From contig JAQVCM010000024.1 in NCBI GenBank assembly GCA_028689775.1, positions 1 to 40,109 of the forward strand: a DNA stretch of 40,109 bases, in the 5' to 3' direction. The position numbers and the translations under genes are program-made. The notes beneath the pieces are model-generated. The model was not told where the DNA came from. It worked only from the letters and a program-made list of their open reading frames with translations, and ran no database searches. Below are positions 1 through 8,076 of this stretch, piece by piece (positions within the stretch are counted from its first letter, which is position 1; every line of letters begins with the position of its first letter). The stretch comes from Crocinitomicaceae bacterium. GTDB taxonomy: Bacteria > Bacteroidota > Bacteroidia > Flavobacteriales_D > Crocinitomicaceae.

Positions 1-59
1 TTTTTGACACTGTCTACCAGGTCTTTGGAAAATTGTTCAAAATCGAATTTTTCTTTCAT
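1..59 (-). CDS. Partial CDS at left edge, possibly IS256-type transposase N-terminus
   Basis: An ATG at 59-57 (minus strand) opens a frame reading MKEKFDFEQFSKDLVDSVK that runs off the window. An AAGGAG-like sequence lies about 15 nt upstream. The acidic start with a DFEQF pattern resembles the first residues of IS256-family transposases, and the sequence just upstream (about 92-118) contains TGTGTCAAAA, which resembles the terminal inverted repeat of that family. Only 19 residues are visible, so this is an inference. An antitoxin partner for the adjacent toxin-like gene is the alternative, but MqsA-type antitoxins normally begin with a Cys-rich zinc module that is not seen here. Confidence 0.35.
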   Translation of the reverse strand, partial: MKEKFDFEQFSKDLVDSVK

Positions 60-110
60 AATTGTCAAAATTTACTCCTTTTTCTTGAAAAAATAAAATT
101 TTGACACAGT

Positions 111-419
111 TTAATGAACATACTCATGTTCTGCAACATGAAAAGAGATACAAATGACCGCATTCTTTTCCGTTCCAATAGTAATTTTCACGTATACCTC
201 TTGTTTTTTCACCAATTTCCCAAAAACCCACATAGCTGATCCACCATACAGTTTCTCTTCAATTGGTCCTTCGCTGTAATCTCTGCAATTTAATTCGTCT
301 AATACTTTTTTACGATCAATCGGTCTAAGTTCTAAATCAACAAGTGCTTGCGTGTTTTTACCTCTATCATCCCGAAAAAGAACATCCCAAATTTTCATTT
401 TTTCTTTGAATTCTTTCAA
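111..419 (-). pseudogene. MqsR-family toxin-like gene, both ends abnormal
   Basis: The 102-residue product has the conserved core of a Bacteroidota toxin family usually labelled MqsR-like (mRNA interferase of type II toxin-antitoxin systems): RDDRGKNTQAL near residues 17-27, YSEGP near 48-52, and a C-terminal WVFGK...EVYVKITIG...CISFHVAEHE block. Two things are odd. The only start in this frame is a TTG at 419. Family-like sequence (ITEKEVNSFL) continues upstream of it in frame, with no ATG before a stop. The C-terminus ends in EYVH, where relatives (from memory) have a longer proline/phenylalanine-containing tail, and the stop falls a few bases from the TGTGTCAAAA sequence of a presumed IS end. 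No MqsA partner is visible. Probably a decayed toxin gene. Confidence 0.5.
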
Positions 420-581
420 AAATGAGTTTACCTCTTTTTCAGTAATAATAGGTGTTGGTTTAGTGAAACAAAATTACGAATATAATCTTATAGAAAGCAC
501 TTAAAAGTGAAGTTTAACAAGTAAAAATAACCGATACACAACTTTAAAGTGCAATTAATCGTTTTGTCCATGAAAAATAAT

Positions 582-1610
582 TCACCGCTGATACAGATTA
601 CGCAACAAATATTTATTCGGCACTTCATACAATTCACAAGCACACGCTTTCCAAAACTCAGTGGTATACTTGCTTTTTCTGCGCATTGCCACGTTGGAAT
701 TATATTCTTTTCTATTGACTGTTTCCAGATATTGAACATTTTCTACAAACATTTCATAAACTTTAAGAATCTTGGTGGATTTTTTATCCTTGTCGTGCTT
801 TGTTTTGTACTCCCGTATCGATTTGTAGTAAATTAAATTATCAAAGTCATTAATGGAAGAAACATCCAAACCTTCGTAATTTCGGAATACCAAGATGACT
901 TGATGTCGTATGCGGTTGACTTCTGTTTTCGCAAAGTGATTGGTTCCAATAAAGTCTTTGTCTTCCAAGGTATAGGTGATGTAAGATTCATTGGTTTCAA
1001 TACGCGCTTGATTGTTGCTTTTTTTCTGTTTTTCAACTTGAAAGGGAAGATATCTAAAAGGTGGTTGCGGAACACTTGGGAACCAACCAATTTGAATGTT
1101 TCGCGGTTGCAATTCGTCTTCAACAACTTGATTGGCAAAAGCCCTACTTTCTTTAATGTGTAAATCAAAATTATCCTTGTTTAGCTTTGAAACATACGCT
1201 CCTTTTCCATCCATGTAAAAGGCAACAGAATCGTCGTTGAATTGATAACTTCGATAACAAAAATCCATCTTCTGGTAGCTGTATTTTTTTGGATTGGTAT
1301 TCACCGTAAACGTTTCCAATTCTTGAATTCGTTGGTTTAACTGAATGGTATCATTCGGCGATAAATTCTTTTTCAGGAAGAAAATTCTTTCAAACGAAAC
1401 CAAATTGAAAAATAAGGTATCGCTTGGTTTCAGCTTTTCTAAATCACGCCAATTCAACTCGCCATTGAGGTTGGTTTCTGCATAAAAATACTTGTTATTG
1501 GAAAGGACTTCCACAAATGGGATGGGTTTGCGGTTGATGTCCGTCACAACGATTTGTGCGGAAATGCACGTGTAAATAATGAAAAAAATGAGGGTTGAAA
1601 ATAAGCGCAT
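582..1610 (-). CDS. Exported protein with carboxypeptidase-regulatory-like N-terminal domain (copy 1)
   Basis: The 342-residue product starts with a signal peptide (MRLFSTLIFFIIYTCISAQ). Residues about 20-100 (IVVTDINRKPIPFVEVLSNN ... LNWRDL) look like a CarboxypepD_reg-like beta-sandwich, common in Bacteroidota surface proteins. The rest is not recognised. It is basic toward the C-terminus, with a Cys-x-Cys (CACEL) near the end. It lies 31 bp downstream of the membrane-protein gene on the same strand, so the two are likely co-transcribed. The protein is identical, residue for residue, to the one at 2441-3469. Function unknown; cell envelope location is inferred from the signal peptide. Confidence 0.75.
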   Translation of the reverse strand: MRLFSTLIFFIIYTCISAQIVVTDINRKPIPFVEVLSNNKYFYAETNLNGELNWRDLEKLKPSDTLFFNLVSFERIFFLKKNLSPNDTIQLNQRIQELETFTVNTNPKKYSYQKMDFCYRSYQFNDDSVAFYMDGKGAYVSKLNKDNFDLHIKESRAFANQVVEDELQPRNIQIGWFPSVPQPPFRYLPFQVEKQKKSNNQARIETNESYITYTLEDKDFIGTNHFAKTEVNRIRHQVILVFRNYEGLDVSSINDFDNLIYYKSIREYKTKHDKDKKSTKILKVYEMFVENVQYLETVNRKEYNSNVAMRRKSKYTTEFWKACACELYEVPNKYLLRNLYQR

Positions 1611-1641
1611 CAGATTGAATTTAGAGTTTTTGAGTATGCTG

Positions 1642-2343
1642 TTAATTTTTTTTCAATGTGTTTCTCCGAAATCGAATTGTTTGAATCAACACCAGAATCA
1701 GCAACAAGATACTGAAAAAAGAAATCAAGTAAGAAATGGTGAAAGCATGAATCAAAAACAAGGTTGAATATACTAAAAAAGCAATAACTCGGCTGTAGAA
1801 CTGAGAAGCCAACAAAACCTTTTTACTTGTACGCATCGCAATCAATCCAACTAAACTTGCACTTGTGAAAACCCAAAACAAGGAGTGCATTGGTTCTGTG
1901 TAAACACTGATTGCAATGGTTATCAACTGTAAAACACAAATTAATCCTGAAAATAAAATCAATTGAGAGAAAGTTTTGAGACTTTTATTTACCACCTGAT
2001 TTTGTTTCATAAAAACATCAGAAGCAAACGGATCTAGAAATTCTTTTTCTGTCACTTTTAGGGTGGTTAAACTACTTTTAAACATGAGATCAATCCAATT
2101 GAGCGGGAAACTTGGTCTGCATTTCAGAAAAGCCAAGTAATACTTTTCTTCCGTTGTATTTTTATCAATTGGCAAGTTGGTTTTATGGTAATCTAACTTG
2201 AATTTCAATTCTTGAATTTTCGAATCATCCAGTTCGAAGCTTTTGTATGGATACAACGTGAAAACAGTGTCAACATCTGAATTGACCCGAATACTTCTAG
2301 CGGAATAAAATTGACCCGGCGGAATGAATTTTAAATTTATCAT
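1642..2343 (-). CDS. Hypothetical four-helix membrane protein (copy 1)
   Basis: A 233-residue product. A longer frame is open to 2409, but the ATG at 2343 is chosen because it is the start shared with the second copy and the upstream sequence is outside the duplication. Residues 1-120 are soluble-looking; four hydrophobic segments follow (about 125-225), then a basic tail (RFRRNTLKKN), suggesting a cytoplasmic C-terminus. Compared with the copy at 3501-4202, seven of the first 44 residues differ while the remaining 189 are identical. No known family recognised. Confidence 0.65.
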   Translation of the reverse strand: MINLKFIPPGQFYSARSIRVNSDVDTVFTLYPYKSFELDDSKIQELKFKLDYHKTNLPIDKNTTEEKYYLAFLKCRPSFPLNWIDLMFKSSLTTLKVTEKEFLDPFASDVFMKQNQVVNKSLKTFSQLILFSGLICVLQLITIAISVYTEPMHSLFWVFTSASLVGLIAMRTSKKVLLASQFYSRVIAFLVYSTLFLIHAFTISYLISFFSILLLILVLIQTIRFRRNTLKKN

Positions 2344-2440
2344 ACTTTGATTATTGAATATAACCACTGTAAATTCCTCTATAAAGATATAAAATTCAAT
2401 TAGATTCAAATATGTGATTAATTAAAATGCGCTTTCATCT

Positions 2441-3469
2441 TCACCGCTGATAAAGATTACGCAACAAATATTTATTCGGCACTTCATACAATTCACAAGC
2501 ACACGCTTTCCAAAACTCAGTGGTATACTTGCTTTTTCTGCGCATTGCCACGTTGGAATTATATTCTTTTCTATTGACTGTTTCCAGATATTGAACATTT
2601 TCTACAAACATTTCATAAACTTTAAGAATCTTGGTGGATTTTTTATCCTTGTCGTGCTTTGTTTTGTACTCCCGTATCGATTTGTAGTAAATTAAATTAT
2701 CAAAGTCATTAATGGAAGAAACATCCAAACCTTCGTAATTTCGGAATACCAAGATGACTTGATGTCGTATGCGGTTGACTTCTGTTTTCGCAAAGTGATT
2801 GGTTCCAATAAAGTCTTTGTCTTCCAAGGTATAGGTGATGTAAGATTCATTGGTTTCAATACGCGCTTGATTGTTGCTTTTTTTCTGTTTTTCAACTTGA
2901 AAGGGAAGATATCTAAAAGGTGGTTGCGGAACACTTGGGAACCAACCAATTTGAATGTTTCGCGGTTGCAATTCGTCTTCAACAACTTGATTGGCAAAAG
3001 CCCTACTTTCTTTAATGTGTAAATCAAAATTATCCTTGTTTAGCTTTGAAACATACGCTCCTTTTCCATCCATGTAAAAGGCAACAGAATCGTCGTTGAA
3101 TTGATAACTTCGATAACAAAAATCCATCTTCTGGTAGCTGTATTTTTTTGGATTGGTATTCACCGTAAACGTTTCCAATTCTTGAATTCGTTGGTTTAAC
3201 TGAATGGTATCATTCGGCGATAAATTCTTTTTCAGGAAGAAAATTCTTTCAAACGAAACCAAATTGAAAAATAAGGTATCGCTTGGTTTCAGCTTTTCTA
3301 AATCACGCCAATTCAACTCGCCATTGAGGTTGGTTTCTGCATAAAAATACTTGTTATTGGAAAGGACTTCCACAAATGGGATGGGTTTGCGGTTGATGTC
3401 CGTCACAACGATTTGTGCGGAAATGCACGTGTAAATAATGAAAAAAATGAGGGTTGAAAATAAGCGCAT
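2441..3469 (-). CDS. Exported protein with carboxypeptidase-regulatory-like N-terminal domain (copy 2)
   Basis: This 342-residue protein is identical to that of 582-1610: signal peptide, CarboxypepD_reg-like region near residues 20-100, and a basic, unrecognised C-terminal part. It lies 31 bp downstream of its own copy of the membrane-protein gene, so the two-gene unit was duplicated as a whole. Complete identity of 342 codons including silent positions points to very recent duplication or gene conversion. Function unknown. Confidence 0.75.
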   Translation of the reverse strand: MRLFSTLIFFIIYTCISAQIVVTDINRKPIPFVEVLSNNKYFYAETNLNGELNWRDLEKLKPSDTLFFNLVSFERIFFLKKNLSPNDTIQLNQRIQELETFTVNTNPKKYSYQKMDFCYRSYQFNDDSVAFYMDGKGAYVSKLNKDNFDLHIKESRAFANQVVEDELQPRNIQIGWFPSVPQPPFRYLPFQVEKQKKSNNQARIETNESYITYTLEDKDFIGTNHFAKTEVNRIRHQVILVFRNYEGLDVSSINDFDNLIYYKSIREYKTKHDKDKKSTKILKVYEMFVENVQYLETVNRKEYNSNVAMRRKSKYTTEFWKACACELYEVPNKYLLRNLYQR

Positions 3470-3500
3470 CAGATTGAATTTAGAGTTTTTGAGTATGCTG

Positions 3501-4202
3501 TTAATTTTTTTTCAATGTGTTTCTCCGAAATCGAATTGTTTGAATCAACACCAGAATCAGCAACAAGATACTGAAAAAAGAAATCAAGTAAGAAATGGTG
3601 AAAGCATGAATCAAAAACAAGGTTGAATATACTAAAAAAGCAATAACTCGGCTGTAGAACTGAGAAGCCAACAAAACCTTTTTACTTGTACGCATCGCAA
3701 TCAATCCAACTAAACTTGCACTTGTGAAAACCCAAAACAAGGAGTGCATTGGTTCTGTGTAAACACTGATTGCAATGGTTATCAACTGTAAAACACAAAT
3801 TAATCCTGAAAATAAAATCAATTGAGAGAAAGTTTTGAGACTTTTATTTACCACCTGATTTTGTTTCATAAAAACATCAGAAGCAAACGGATCTAGAAAT
3901 TCTTTTTCTGTCACTTTTAGGGTGGTTAAACTACTTTTAAACATGAGATCAATCCAATTGAGCGGGAAACTTGGTCTGCATTTCAGAAAAGCCAAGTAAT
4001 ACTTTTCTTCCGTTGTATTTTTATCAATTGGCAAGTTGGTTTTATGGTAATCTAACTTGAATTTCAATTCTTGAATTTTCGAATCATCCACTGCAATGCC
4101 TTTGTATGGATACAACGAAAAAGTAGTGTCAACATCTGAGTTTACCCGAATACTTCTAGCGGAATAAAATTGACCCAGCGGAATGAATTTTAAATTTATC
4201 AT
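3501..4202 (-). CDS. Hypothetical four-helix membrane protein (copy 2, divergent N-terminus)
   Basis: A 233-residue protein with a soluble N-terminal part (about 1-120) and four hydrophobic helices (about 125-225) followed by a basic tail. It matches copy 1 exactly from about residue 45 onward. Before that it differs at seven positions (for example YKGIAVDDS here against YKSFELDDS). The ATG at 4202 is the first in frame. It is the promoter-proximal gene of its duplicated unit. Family not recognised. Confidence 0.65.
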   Translation of the reverse strand: MINLKFIPLGQFYSARSIRVNSDVDTTFSLYPYKGIAVDDSKIQELKFKLDYHKTNLPIDKNTTEEKYYLAFLKCRPSFPLNWIDLMFKSSLTTLKVTEKEFLDPFASDVFMKQNQVVNKSLKTFSQLILFSGLICVLQLITIAISVYTEPMHSLFWVFTSASLVGLIAMRTSKKVLLASQFYSRVIAFLVYSTLFLIHAFTISYLISFFSILLLILVLIQTIRFRRNTLKKN

Positions 4203-4262
4203 ACTTTGAAGATTTAGAATTTAATTCTGGAATGCTTACTAAATAACATTCAAAAAACAAGC

Positions 4263-4388
4263 TTACGAAAATGCTGCAGCTGCAAAACCTCCACGAGCAA
4301 TAAAGTCGCTCAACGAATCAAAAGAGAATGCCCTTCCCGCAAATCCTGAAGTAATGGCGATTGAAATGATGAGTAAACATAAAACAAA
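4263..4388 (-). pseudogene. Possible 3' remnant of an exported or membrane protein gene
   Basis: In the 331-bp gap before ileS the minus strand holds a 41-codon open frame without an ATG. It reads a hydrophobic stretch (CLLIISIAITSGFAGRAFSF) and ends AAAAFS before a stop at 4265-4263. It could be the tail of a gene lost when the neighbouring duplication formed, or chance. Apart from this and the ileS promoter I see nothing else in the gap. Confidence 0.2.
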
Positions 4389-4500
4389 TTATTCAAACTT
4401 TGCATTTTTCCACAATTGATTTGGAGCATATTTCTGATAAACAAGCAAAAACACACCGACTTTGTTAGCCTTTTAACCTATAATTCTTCTAAAATACTGC

Positions 4501-4508
4501 TATCTTTG
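4501..4508 (+). promoter_or_regulatory. ileS promoter -7 element
   Basis: TATCTTTG matches the Bacteroidota sigma-A -7 consensus TAnnTTTG. It lies 25 bp before the ileS ATG, giving a leader of roughly 20 nt. No convincing -33 TTTG is seen at the usual distance. Confidence 0.65.
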
Positions 4509-4533
4509 CACTCGATTCAACAAAAATTCAGCA

Positions 4534-7500
4534 ATGAGCTCAAAATATCAAGATTACAAAGGATTAAATCTACCAGAAGTTGCCAAAAACGTGATGGAAA
4601 AATGGGATGCCGAAAATATTTTCGAACAATCCATTACCTCTCGCGAAGGGAATAAACCGTTCGTGTTTTTCGAAGGACCGCCATCTGCAAACGGATTGCC
4701 GGGAATTCACCACGTGATGGCGCGCTCGATTAAAGATATTTTTTGTCGCTATAAAACGTTGAAAGGTTTCCAAGTAAAACGCAAAGCCGGTTGGGATACC
4801 CACGGTTTGCCGGTTGAATTGGGCGTTGAAAAAGAATTGGGAATCACCAAAGAAGACATTGGAAAGAAAATTACGGTTGAAGCATACAACGACGCTTGTA
4901 AAGCTGCCGTAATGCGCTACACCGACATTTGGAACGACCTCACCAAACAAATGGGTTATTGGGTGGACATGGAAAATCCATACATCACCTACGAATCCAA
5001 ATACATGGAATCCGTTTGGTGGTTGTTGGGTCAATTGTACAACAAAAATTTGATGTACAAAGGGTACACCATCCAACCGTATTCCCCAAAAGCAGGAACT
5101 GGACTTTCGTCGCACGAATTGAATCAGCCGGGATGCTACAAGGATGTTATGGATACAACAGTCGTAGCACAATTTAAAGTAATTGCAGATGGCAAATTAC
5201 AAATTGCAGATTGGGATACGGAGAAAATTAAATCTCCGATTTACTTCTTAGCCTGGACGACGACTCCTTGGACCTTGCCATCAAACACCGCTTTGGCTGT
5301 GGGACCGAAAATTGAATACGTGCTTGTTCAATCTTTTAATCCTTACACTTTTGATGCGATCAATGTGATTCTAGCCAAAAACTTGGTTGGAAAGCAATTT
5401 GCGAAAAACTACACGGCGGTTGAAACTGCTGAAGAATTGAACAATTATACTGCTGGAGATAAAAACATTCCATACTTCATTTTAGGTGAATGTGTTGGAA
5501 AAGATTTGGTTGGAATTCAATACGAACAACTGCTTCCGTATGCTTTGCCACACGAAAATCCAGAGAAAGCGTTTCACGTCATTTCAGGAGATTTTGTAAC
5601 GACAGAAGACGGAACTGGAATTGTACACATCGCTCCTACTTTTGGTGCGGATGATGCCAAAGTTGCTGCGGAAGCAGGAATTCCAGGAATGTTGGTATTG
5701 GACGAAACTGGAAAAGCAGTTCCATTGGTTGATTTGCAAGGTAAATTCCGTCCAGAAATGGGCGAATTTGCTGGAATGTATGTCAAAAACGAATATTACG
5801 ACGAAGGAACTGCCCCTGATAAATCAGCAGATGTACAGATTTCCATCAAGTTAAAAATTGAAAACAAAGCCTTTAAGGTTGAAAAATACGAACACAGTTA
5901 CCCACATTGCTGGAGAACTGATAAACCAGTTTTATATTATCCATTAGATTCTTGGTTCATTCGCGCTTCAAACATGAAAGAACGCATGCTAGAATTGAAC
6001 AACACCATCAACTGGAAACCAGAATCTACGGGAACTGGACGTTTCGGAAAATGGTTGGAAAATGTAAACGATTGGAACCTTTCTCGTTCTCGCTATTGGG
6101 GAATTCCAATTCCAATTTGGACGACAGAAGAAAACGACGAACACCTCATCATTTCTTCCATCGAAGAATTGAAAAATGAATGTGATAAAGCAGTGAAAGC
6201 TGGTGTAATGACAGAAAACCCATTAGCGGATTTCGTTGTTGGCGACATGTCCGATGAAAATTATTCTTTGGTTGATTTACATAAAAACTACGTAGATAAA
6301 ATCACCTTAGTTTCTTCCACCGGAAAACCGATGAAGCGCGAAGCAGATTTGATTGATGTTTGGTTTGATTCTGGTGCGATGCCGTATGCACAATGGCATT
6401 ACCCGTTTGAAAACAAAGATTTGATTGATAACCACGGAAGTTTCCCAGGTGATTTCATCGCGGAAGGTGTGGATCAAACGCGTGGTTGGTTTTATACTTT
6501 GCATGCCATTGCAACCATGGTTTTCGATTCTGTAGCATACAAAAATGTGATTTCGAACGGATTGGTACTCGACAAAAACGGACAAAAAATGTCCAAACGT
6601 TTGGGGAATACCGTCGATCCATTCATGACCTTGGATAAATACGGTCCAGATGCGACGCGTTGGTACATGATTACAAATGCACAACCGTGGGATAATTTAA
6701 AATTCGATTTAGACGGAATTACGGAAGTGCAGCGCAAGTTCTTCGGAACATTGTACAACACCTATTCTTTCTTCACTTTGTACGCCAACATCGATGGTTT
6801 CGAATATTCAGAAGCGGATATTGAAATTGCAAAACGTCCAGAAATTGACCGTTGGGTATTGTCCAAATTAAACACTTTGGTTCAAAATGTAGATGAAGCG
6901 TTTGAAACGTACGAACCAACCAAAGCAGGTCGTTTGATTCAAGAATTTGTGAACGATCAACTCTCCAACTGGTACGTGCGTTTATGCCGCAGAAGATTCT
7001 GGAAATCAGAGGATTCTCAAGATAAAATTTCTGCTTATCAAACGCTCTACACGTGTTTGGAAACCGTTGCGATTATCAGTTCGCCAATTGCACCGTTCTT
7101 CATGGATCAATTGTTTAGCGACTTGAACAAAGTAACGAATCGTTTTGACACCACTTCTGTTCACTTGGTGGATTTCCCGAAAGCGAATGAAGCGATTATC
7201 AACAAAGAATTGGAAGCACAAATGGACATCGCGCAAAAAGTTTCATCCTTAGTTTTAGGACTGAGAAAGAAAGAGCGTTTGAGAGTTCGTCAGCCCTTGC
7301 AGAAAATCATGGTTCCAGCATTGAGTGCTGAATTTGCGAAAAACATCCAACACGTTTCCGAATTGATTTTATCAGAAGTGAACGTGAAAGAATTGGAATT
7401 GTTGAATGAAGGAAACAGCATGTTGGTGAAAAGCATCAAAGCAAACTTCAAAACCATCGGGCCAAAATACGGCAAGCAAATGAAATCCATCGCAGCTTTG

Positions 7501-7950
7501 GTTGCGAAACTGGACCAAGACGACATCGCTAAAATCGAATCCAATTCAGGTTGGAAAGGCGACATCGACGGAACAGAAATCGAACTAGACTTAGCAGATT
7601 TTGAAATCGCTGCGCAAGACATCCCAGGATGGTTGGTAAGTTCCGAAAACGGAATCACTGTTGCGTTGGACATTACGTTGAGCGAAGAATTGAAACAAGA
7701 AGGAATTGCCAGAGAATTGATCAACCGCGTTCAAAACTTGAGAAAAGATTCTGGCTTGGAAGTAACCGATAAAATCAACTTGAAAATCGAATGTTCCGCT
7801 GAAATTCAAGAAGCAATTGCGAAAAATCAAGCTTATGTTACTGCCGAAGTTTTGGCTGCTGATATTCAGTTTGTCGCGTTAAACGGCGATGCTTTAATCG
7901 TTGATTTAGTGGATGAAGGAGATTCTAAAATCTTCTTGGAAAAAGCATAA
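4534..7950 (+). CDS. ileS: Isoleucyl-tRNA synthetase, type 2, with GxHH signature
   Basis: A 1138-residue class Ia synthetase that charges tRNA-Ile in the cytoplasm. The Rossmann fold starts near residue 45 (FEGPPSANG). The HIGH position reads G57-I-H-H60 instead of HxGH. The KMSKR loop is at 685-689. Between them lies the CP1 editing domain (WTTTPWTLPSNTALAV, near residue 240). The C-terminal anticodon-binding region and type 2 extension carry QEGIARELINRVQNLRKDSG. Length and the PSANGLPG context place it in the type 2 (eukaryote-like) IleRS clade, members of which tolerate mupirocin. The swapped GxHH motif is the feature reported for hyper-resistant IleRS2 enzymes. The gene stands alone, with its own promoter and terminator. 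Confidence 0.97.
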   Translation: MSSKYQDYKGLNLPEVAKNVMEKWDAENIFEQSITSREGNKPFVFFEGPPSANGLPGIHHVMARSIKDIFCRYKTLKGFQVKRKAGWDTHGLPVELGVEKELGITKEDIGKKITVEAYNDACKAAVMRYTDIWNDLTKQMGYWVDMENPYITYESKYMESVWWLLGQLYNKNLMYKGYTIQPYSPKAGTGLSSHELNQPGCYKDVMDTTVVAQFKVIADGKLQIADWDTEKIKSPIYFLAWTTTPWTLPSNTALAVGPKIEYVLVQSFNPYTFDAINVILAKNLVGKQFAKNYTAVETAEELNNYTAGDKNIPYFILGECVGKDLVGIQYEQLLPYALPHENPEKAFHVISGDFVTTEDGTGIVHIAPTFGADDAKVAAEAGIPGMLVLDETGKAVPLVDLQGKFRPEMGEFAGMYVKNEYYDEGTAPDKSADVQISIKLKIENKAFKVEKYEHSYPHCWRTDKPVLYYPLDSWFIRASNMKERMLELNNTINWKPESTGTGRFGKWLENVNDWNLSRSRYWGIPIPIWTTEENDEHLIISSIEELKNECDKAVKAGVMTENPLADFVVGDMSDENYSLVDLHKNYVDKITLVSSTGKPMKREADLIDVWFDSGAMPYAQWHYPFENKDLIDNHGSFPGDFIAEGVDQTRGWFYTLHAIATMVFDSVAYKNVISNGLVLDKNGQKMSKRLGNTVDPFMTLDKYGPDATRWYMITNAQPWDNLKFDLDGITEVQRKFFGTLYNTYSFFTLYANIDGFEYSEADIEIAKRPEIDRWVLSKLNTLVQNVDEAFETYEPTKAGRLIQEFVNDQLSNWYVRLCRRRFWKSEDSQDKISAYQTLYTCLETVAIISSPIAPFFMDQLFSDLNKVTNRFDTTSVHLVDFPKANEAIINKELEAQMDIAQKVSSLVLGLRKKERLRVRQPLQKIMVPALSAEFAKNIQHVSELILSEVNVKELELLNEGNSMLVKSIKANFKTIGPKYGKQMKSIAALVAKLDQDDIAKIESNSGWKGDIDGTEIELDLADFEIAAQDIPGWLVSSENGITVALDITLSEELKQEGIARELINRVQNLRKDSGLEVTDKINLKIECSAEIQEAIAKNQAYVTAEVLAADIQFVALNGDALIVDLVDEGDSKIFLEKA

Positions 7951-7971
7951 AACTAAGTTTTAAAGCATACT

Positions 7972-8007
7972 AAAAAGGGGATTTGATTCAATCAAAGCTC
8001 CTTTTTT
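7972..8007 (+). terminator. Rho-independent terminator after ileS
   Basis: AAAAAGGGG and CTCCTTTTTT pair around an inner TTTGATT/AATCAAA stem, ending in a T-run. It begins 22 bp after the ileS stop. Confidence 0.75.
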
Positions 8008-8076
8008 CATTTTAAGATGCATGAGATTTATCTAAATGCAATTATTAGTAAGAAAAGCTGTAATTTAGTACCTTCT

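Larger units (their letters stand above)
581..2350. repeat. Tandem duplication, copy 1
   Basis: This 1770-bp segment recurs at 2440-4209 with an offset of 1859 bp, separated by an 89-bp unique spacer. Each copy carries a membrane-protein gene followed by an exported-protein gene. From 581 to about 2230 I see only one difference (c at 594, a at 2453). In 2231-2340 I count 12 differences, and beyond about 2350 the copies are unrelated. No transposase or terminal inverted repeat borders it. Confidence 0.93.
2440..4209. repeat. Tandem duplication, copy 2
   Basis: Second copy of the segment at 581-2350, in the same orientation. It lies upstream, relative to transcription, of copy 1. The boundary toward 4210 is where the two copies stop aligning, just upstream of the membrane-protein start codon. 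Confidence 0.93.

Noticed and set aside
1-59. Left-edge ORF as MqsA antitoxin
   Set aside because: The start lacks the Cys-rich zinc module expected of MqsA; the IS256-like reading fits better, though the fragment is too short to be sure.
2344-2409. Longer start of the first membrane-protein copy
   Set aside because: The extra residues lie outside the duplicated block and have no counterpart in copy 2.
581-4209. Tandem repeat as a composite transposon
   Set aside because: No transposase, terminal inverted repeats or target duplication border the copies; unequal recombination is enough.
4570-5172. A 200-residue minus-strand frame opposite ileS
   Set aside because: It mirrors conserved ileS coding sequence and has no domain or promoter; a shadow frame.
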